12,037 nucleotides of DNA from Pedobacter sp. (lineage in GTDB: Bacteria; Bacteroidota; Bacteroidia; Sphingobacteriales; Sphingobacteriaceae). Below the pieces are notes generated by a model. That model was not told where the DNA came from. It made no database searches and saw nothing but the letters and a program-made list of their open reading frames with translations. The translations under genes were made by a program, and so were the position numbers. This document shows, piece by piece, positions 7,302-12,037 of this stretch; positions within the stretch are counted from its first letter, which is position 1; each line of letters begins with the position of its first letter. The stretch covers positions 1-12,037 of the forward strand of contig JAQBOT010000231.1 of the NCBI GenBank assembly GCA_028287885.1. Reading direction: 5' to 3'.

Positions 7302-8894
7302 TTATTTATCCCAGTACACTCTTCCCGCGAATGTATCTCCGCCTTGTAAGCCTGCAACAGCAGCCTGGTAATTGGCACCATTGGTTTGTGGTAAGGTGGT
7401 TGGATATGGCATTCTTCTTGGGATAGATCCGGTAATGTATTGGCCCTGGTAGGTAACAGGAGTCAGAACAGGATAGCCTGATCTTCTCCAGTTTGCAAAG
7501 CTTTCATTAAAATTGAACGTTGTTGATGTTACGACCCAATATTCCATATTGATCTGTTGCAATGCAGTTGCAGGAATCAATGGGTGAGCGGCAACGTAAG
7601 CAGGAATGCTTGCAGGATCAACTGTTGCAGCTGCTGATGTGTTAAGCTGAGCCAATGATTGCATATCAGCAGTCAATGCATTTGCATAATGTACGGCAGC
7701 AGCCCCTGTGTTCCATCCTCTGCTTGCAGCTTCTGCCAGCAAAAGTTCTGACTCCCCGTAGGTATAGATCATGTTTATACCATTACGGTCACCATACACT
7801 GAAAACCGTGGTCGCGAATACTTTCCGGCTGGCGCAGCTGCATCAGTAGCATTTGCTGCTGGGCTAGTACCCGGGTAATTCGGCGCTTTAGAAATATCAG
7901 TTGCGCCACCATTTTGGTCGTAGCCATTTGGCATACCGATTTGCAATGCATTCGTACTAACACCTGCAGCCTGTGCTTCATTTGCTGCTTTTCCAGTGCC
8001 AGCGGATATTTCTGCCACAGCAGCAACACGCGGATCTGTACTTGACTTCATATAATCAATCAATGTCTTGCTCCAACGTACTTCTCGGAAGTCATCAGGA
8101 ACCAAAAGAGCAGCAGCGTTATCATTTCCGTTGCCGTTAGCATAGTCGGCCTGAACTTTGGCATTATCAGCAATGCTAGCCATCGTCCCGCCTGCAAAAG
8201 CCTTTTCAGCATATTTTTGTGCCGTTGCTGGATCAACTTTCGTCAAACGCATGGCAACGCGTAACATTAAAGAATAACCAAGTCTTTTCCACTTGGTAAC
8301 ATCACCGCCATAAAACAAGTCAGATGTTGGTTTATCTTTCGTTACGTCCAATGCTGCCGTTGCTGCATCTAGTTGTGTAAGCATGGACATATAAATGTCT
8401 TGTTGTTTATCGAATACAGGGGTTGTTATACCCACTTTAGCCTGGCCTTCCTGTGAGTAAGGCACATCACCATATAGATCCGTTACCCTTTGAATAAAAA
8501 GTGCACGCAATATGGTACCGCAGTTATCAAGATTGCTGTAAGCAGGCTTTTCAGCAACTAAGTTCTTCATCTCATCAACCAGGGTCAATGCACCGTAACC
8601 TCTGTTCCAGGTACGGCTGTAATAACTTGTACCGCTCCCCTTCAAAACATACTTATCACCATTGTAGTAGTAATCATATGTTGATGACAAGCCTTGAATC
8701 CACATGCTTTGAAATAACATTTGGTCATAGCCCGTTTGGGAAAACTGAAATTGAGCCTGAGACATCAGGAAGGCAGGGTTAAATATGGCTGCCGTCGTTT
8801 TGTTCGGGTCCGTGTTTGTTTCATCCAGGTTCTTTTCACAAGCTGTAAAAGAAGCAGCTAGAATGAGGCAACTATATATAAGACGTTTTTTCAT
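7302..8894 (-). CDS. SusD-like nutrient-binding outer-membrane lipoprotein (SusD-like_2 type)
   Basis: The product is a surface lipoprotein that caps the SusC transporter and captures the substrate. The ATG at 8894 is chosen, giving 530 residues. A longer reading from 8945 would overlap the SusC gene and put 17 residues ahead of an otherwise perfect lipoprotein signal (MKKRLIYSCLILAASFTAC). The lipobox is FTAC with Cys19 as the lipid-bearing residue, followed by acidic residues (EKNLDE) that fit surface export in this phylum. Family landmarks are the DPNKT segment (29-33), YGDVPYSQ (141-148), WKRLGYSLMLRVAMRL (202-217), TYGESELLLAEAA (378-390), FANWRRSGYP (466-475) and the closing VYWDK (526-530). 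These fit the SusD-like_2 branch more than classical SusD/RagB. It begins four bases after the SusC stop, so the two are co-transcribed. The ligand cannot be deduced; the Ala/Gly-rich stretches around 300-357 look like surface loops. Confidence 0.93.
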   Translation of the reverse strand: MKKRLIYSCLILAASFTACEKNLDETNTDPNKTTAAIFNPAFLMSQAQFQFSQTGYDQMLFQSMWIQGLSSTYDYYYNGDKYVLKGSGTSYYSRTWNRGYGALTLVDEMKNLVAEKPAYSNLDNCGTILRALFIQRVTDLYGDVPYSQEGQAKVGITTPVFDKQQDIYMSMLTQLDAATAALDVTKDKPTSDLFYGGDVTKWKRLGYSLMLRVAMRLTKVDPATAQKYAEKAFAGGTMASIADNAKVQADYANGNGNDNAAALLVPDDFREVRWSKTLIDYMKSSTDPRVAAVAEISAGTGKAANEAQAAGVSTNALQIGMPNGYDQNGGATDISKAPNYPGTSPAANATDAAAPAGKYSRPRFSVYGDRNGINMIYTYGESELLLAEAASRGWNTGAAAVHYANALTADMQSLAQLNTSAAATVDPASIPAYVAAHPLIPATALQQINMEYWVVTSTTFNFNESFANWRRSGYPVLTPVTYQGQYITGSIPRRMPYPTTLPQTNGANYQAAVAGLQGGDTFAGRVYWDK

Positions 8895-8898
8895 TGTG

Positions 8899-11800
8899 TT
8901 AGTTTTTAAATTTAAAGTTAACGCTGAAACCGTAGGTCCTTGCAAAAGGTAAGCTTGTACCTTCTATACCATTATAACCGATAAGACTTGAAAAAGCCGC
9001 TTCCGGGTCAATGTTGTCGGTATGTTTCATTATTGTTAATAGGTTACGTGCAACTAATGAGACATTTATGCCGCTAAACGGTGTACGTGTTAGTGTTGCT
9101 GCGGAAAAATTATAACCCAAAGTCACCTGGCGTAACTTAATAAAGCTACCATCTAAGACATTTAAAGAAGATATACGCTGAGCCAAAGTCTGGTAATACG
9201 TTTGAGCAGCTACAACTTTTGTATTTGGTGTGCCGTCAGCAGTAACTCCCTCAGCAATTATTCCACTTTCGCGCCCAGCCAGGGTTATTTGATTTAATCC
9301 GCGGTAAATACTGTAATAGTTTGTTGCGGATAAGATCTTGTTGCCGAATCGATAATCAGTCAGGAATGATAAGTTGAATGATTTATAGTTTAAGTTGTTA
9401 TTCAAACCACCATATATTTTAGGAACCGTTGAACCCATAGCCTGAAGATCTCCTTGAACCGGGATACCATTTGCATCAACAATGATTTGACCGCCAGCAT
9501 TACGAACGTAATCGTGCGCCATGATCTGCGGACCAGGCTGGCCAGCTATCAAAGCAGTGTTCGCGTTTAGCGGACGGTAAGTCCCTAATGTAATCGGGTT
9601 ATTTACCAAGCCGTCTGTTTGAAGGATCTTGTTTTTTACGTAAGTAAAGTTAAACGAAGGTGTCCAGCTAAAAGCGGAAGTTTTGACCGGTGTACCATGT
9701 ATTTCAAGCTCGAAACCTCTGTTCTGGGTAGAACCTGTAGCTATATAACTATTGTTGTATCCTGCTGATGGGTCAATGGTACTATTAATGATCTCGTTTT
9801 TCGTTTTACGGGCAAAAAATGCCGCATCAAAACCAAGTCTGTCACCCCAGAATTTCATCTCGGCACCAACTTCAAACTCTCTCAGTGTATATGGTTTTAA
9901 AAAGAGGTTTGGTAGTTGTGTACTGAAACCACCTGCGGGTACGCCATTGATGGAGTTATTTACAGAGTAATATACCGCATTGGCATAAGGCGATGCCTCT
10001 CCACTAGTTTGTGCATACGATACGCGTATCTTTCCTAAATCAACATTCTTCATGTGATAGAGATCAGAAAAGATAAAGCTTCCTGACACAGAAGGTGAGA
10101 AGATTCCGCGGCCCAATGCACTTGAAATGCTGGAATATTCATCGTACCTACCAGTGGTGCTCAGCACAAGGTAGTTCTTGATTGAGAAATCAGCAGCGTA
10201 ATAAGCGGAGTTTACCTGAGTATTGGAGTACCCGCTTACATAACCACTATTACGACTTGCGAAATTGGTTAAGCTGTAAAAATAGGGGATGATGAATCCT
10301 CCATTACCGCCAATTTGGGTTCCTCCATAATGGTTTTTCCGGATGTTACCACCCAATGTTAAATCAAGGCTTAGCCAGTCTTTGATAATAGCATGATTAC
10401 CATTAACAAGGACATCTGCATTGAATTCATTGGTTTGCATGTCATACTGCGTCATGGATCCATTGTCACTGCGATAACCTGTTCCAGTTGGCTCTATGTT
10501 GATTCTTTGATCATTGATGTTGTCAAACCCTACGCGACCCTGAGCATACAACCATTTTGTGAAACTGTATTTTGCTGATAAAGAGGAGATCAAACGTTTT
10601 CTTGCAATATTGTTTTGGAAATTGTAAGCAGCAAAATATGGATTGGTTACGTAAGTGTCGTTGGTGAAAGTACGCTCTTTGCCATCAGGAGAAGTGCCTG
10701 GTGATAAAATGCTTTGATCAATGTTGGGTGCTAATGACTGAACATTGTTCGGGTTACCCGGACCATCACTTAATGCAGAGCGGTTCTTGTCGTTTTGAAG
10801 AATGTAGTTCGCGATAACAGTAACATCTAATTTGTTTGTTATCGATTGTGATCCATTGAAGTTGAATGTCTTTCTGTCCATATAGCTGTTTGGGACAAGG
10901 GAATTTCCCCGCAGGTCTGACGCAGACAAACGGAAACTTCCACCATCGCCGCCGCCGGTCAAAGACAAAGTGTTTGTGAAACTTGGCGCAGTACGATAGA
11001 AATCAAGGTAATTGCTTTTATTAGAATAGGTGCCATTACTTCCGTCCAGCTGTACAACAGGCGAGCCATCCATGGGGCTACCCCATGCCAGGTTACCGGT
11101 TTGAACAGCTTCAGCCGCGTTGGTGGGTTTTACACCAAGCAGCCCGGTTGATCCCAACTGGCCCTGGCCATAAGTGGTTTGAAAATCTGTATTGTTTACA
11201 GGTTTGTCAAACTGTACGTTGGTATTAAATTCGACTCCTAAACCTGAGTTTTTCTTGCCAGACTTGGTCGTAATTAAAATAACGCCGTTTGCTGCCCTTG
11301 AGCCGTACAATGCTGATGCAGACTGCCCTTTTAAGACCGTCATTGACTCAATATCATCCGGGTTGATATTAGAAATACCATCTCCAAGATCTGCACCACC
11401 CCATTCACTGGCAGAACCACGCTGCGTGTTGTCCATTGGGACACCATTGATTACGTACAAAGGAGAACTTGCGCCAAAGCTGGTTACGCCGCGAAGAAGA
11501 ACTTTCGCAGATGAACCCGGTCCACCGCTTGTTCCAGAAACGCTTAGGCCTGCTACACGGCCTTCTAAGGCCATGGCTACGTTTGATTCGCGGGCCTTAG
11601 TCAGTACCTCTCCGCCTACAGTAGTAACCGAGTAACCCAGTTTCTTCGACTCCCTTTTGATACCTAAAGCCGTTACAACAACTTCATTCAGGTTATTTGC
11701 AGCAGGAGCCAGGCTCACCGTAATCGATGTTTTTCCCCCAATGACAACTTCTTTGCTTTCATACCCCGTGTATGACAAGATCAAAGTTCCATTTTCAGGT

Positions 11801-12037
11801 GCATTGATAACAAAAGCACCGTTAACATCTGTTGATACACCCGTAGATGCACCTTTAACTTTTACCGAAGCACCAATAAGTGGCCTTCCTGTTTCATCCA
11901 AAACTTTCCCGGTAATTCTAATGTCAGCAACTTGCGCTGCCCATATGGCAGATTTAACAGTTGTAGTTCGCAGTGCATAGGCTGGGGCATTTATGCTAGC
12001 TGAAGCGTTTAAACTCAGTAGCAGCGAGGATGCAAAC
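8899..12037 (-). CDS. SusC-type TonB-dependent outer-membrane transporter (5' end outside window)
   Basis: The product is the outer-membrane barrel that imports the ligand with energy from TonB. The frame is open to the window edge, giving 1,045 visible residues; the TTG at 11901 is an internal leucine, not the start. The first visible residues (FASSLLLSL, then an APAYA region) are the hydrophobic core and cleavage region of a signal peptide, so only a few codons are missing. A carboxypeptidase-regulatory-like domain follows (about 37-112, IRITGKVLDETGRPLIGASV), then a TonB-box-like LNEVVVTAL (116-124), and a plug domain (about 125-265) with GRVAGLSV, LLRG, SPLYVINGVPMDN and SASALYGSRAANGVILITT. 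The rest is barrel, ending in the TYGFSVNFKFKN terminus usual for outer-membrane proteins. No STN domain sits between the signal peptide and the regulatory-like domain, so direct signalling to an anti-sigma factor is unlikely. The promoter lies outside the window. Confidence 0.95.
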   Translation of the reverse strand, partial: FASSLLLSLNASASINAPAYALRTTTVKSAIWAAQVADIRITGKVLDETGRPLIGASVKVKGASTGVSTDVNGAFVINAPENGTLILSYTGYESKEVVIGGKTSITVSLAPAANNLNEVVVTALGIKRESKKLGYSVTTVGGEVLTKARESNVAMALEGRVAGLSVSGTSGGPGSSAKVLLRGVTSFGASSPLYVINGVPMDNTQRGSASEWGGADLGDGISNINPDDIESMTVLKGQSASALYGSRAANGVILITTKSGKKNSGLGVEFNTNVQFDKPVNNTDFQTTYGQGQLGSTGLLGVKPTNAAEAVQTGNLAWGSPMDGSPVVQLDGSNGTYSNKSNYLDFYRTAPSFTNTLSLTGGGDGGSFRLSASDLRGNSLVPNSYMDRKTFNFNGSQSITNKLDVTVIANYILQNDKNRSALSDGPGNPNNVQSLAPNIDQSILSPGTSPDGKERTFTNDTYVTNPYFAAYNFQNNIARKRLISSLSAKYSFTKWLYAQGRVGFDNINDQRINIEPTGTGYRSDNGSMTQYDMQTNEFNADVLVNGNHAIIKDWLSLDLTLGGNIRKNHYGGTQIGGNGGFIIPYFYSLTNFASRNSGYVSGYSNTQVNSAYYAADFSIKNYLVLSTTGRYDEYSSISSALGRGIFSPSVSGSFIFSDLYHMKNVDLGKIRVSYAQTSGEASPYANAVYYSVNNSINGVPAGGFSTQLPNLFLKPYTLREFEVGAEMKFWGDRLGFDAAFFARKTKNEIINSTIDPSAGYNNSYIATGSTQNRGFELEIHGTPVKTSAFSWTPSFNFTYVKNKILQTDGLVNNPITLGTYRPLNANTALIAGQPGPQIMAHDYVRNAGGQIIVDANGIPVQGDLQAMGSTVPKIYGGLNNNLNYKSFNLSFLTDYRFGNKILSATNYYSIYRGLNQITLAGRESGIIAEGVTADGTPNTKVVAAQTYYQTLAQRISSLNVLDGSFIKLRQVTLGYNFSAATLTRTPFSGINVSLVARNLLTIMKHTDNIDPEAAFSSLIGYNGIEGTSLPFARTYGFSVNFKFKN

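Noticed and set aside
8895..8945. Upstream ATG at 8945 as the SusD start
   Set aside because: It would add 17 residues overlapping the SusC gene and bury the lipoprotein signal peptide that starts cleanly at 8894.
11899..11901. TTG as start codon of the SusC gene
   Set aside because: The frame continues upstream through a carboxypeptidase-regulatory-like strand and a signal peptide to the window edge, so this TTG is an internal leucine.
11192..11980. Two plus-strand ORFs (11192-11635 and 11657-11980) opposite the SusC plug region
   Set aside because: They are antisense to a strongly conserved SusC region whose own frame is fully explained; their sequences show no domain or signal.

Overview
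The window comes from a Bacteroidota genome, most like the Sphingobacteriales/Chitinophagales group. The evidence is an adjacent SusC/SusD pair, a 1,102-residue secreted FG-GAP/ASPIC-UnbV protein of the type common in that phylum, AT-rich gene starts without clear Shine-Dalgarno sequences, and protein ends typical of the phylum (SusC ending in Phe-Lys-Asn, SusD in a Tyr-Trp-Asp-Lys motif). The genus is an inference and is not fixed by the sequence. All supported genes lie on the minus strand, so transcription runs from high to low coordinates.

In order of transcription: a SusC-type TonB-dependent outer-membrane transporter (8899 to the window edge, 5' end missing); four bases later a SusD-like nutrient-binding lipoprotein (7302-8894); a strong intrinsic terminator (7246-7280); a very large two-propeller FG-GAP/ASPIC-UnbV exported protein (3872-7180); overlapping it by 4 bp, a secreted vanadium-haloperoxidase/PAP2-type enzyme (2541-3875); 30 bp later a secreted family 3 glycoside hydrolase of the beta-xylosidase-like branch (336-2510); then a 194-bp gap that seems to hold the frameshifted start of a decayed secreted-protein gene (213-309); and last the first 47 codons of an AAA-type ATPase gene (1-141), cut by the window edge just before its Walker A motif.

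The five central genes look like one nutrient-acquisition locus. SusC and SusD would form the outer-membrane uptake complex, GH3 would release terminal sugars from the ligand or its oligomers, and the haloperoxidase/phosphatase-like enzyme would remove phosphate from, or oxidise, the substrate. The propeller protein would be a calcium-binding surface or periplasmic partner of unknown task. The terminator splits the locus into susCD and a three-gene downstream unit, so the two parts may be expressed at different levels. No transcription regulator, sigma/anti-sigma pair, tRNA, rRNA, insertion sequence or CRISPR array is visible. The substrate cannot be named from this window.
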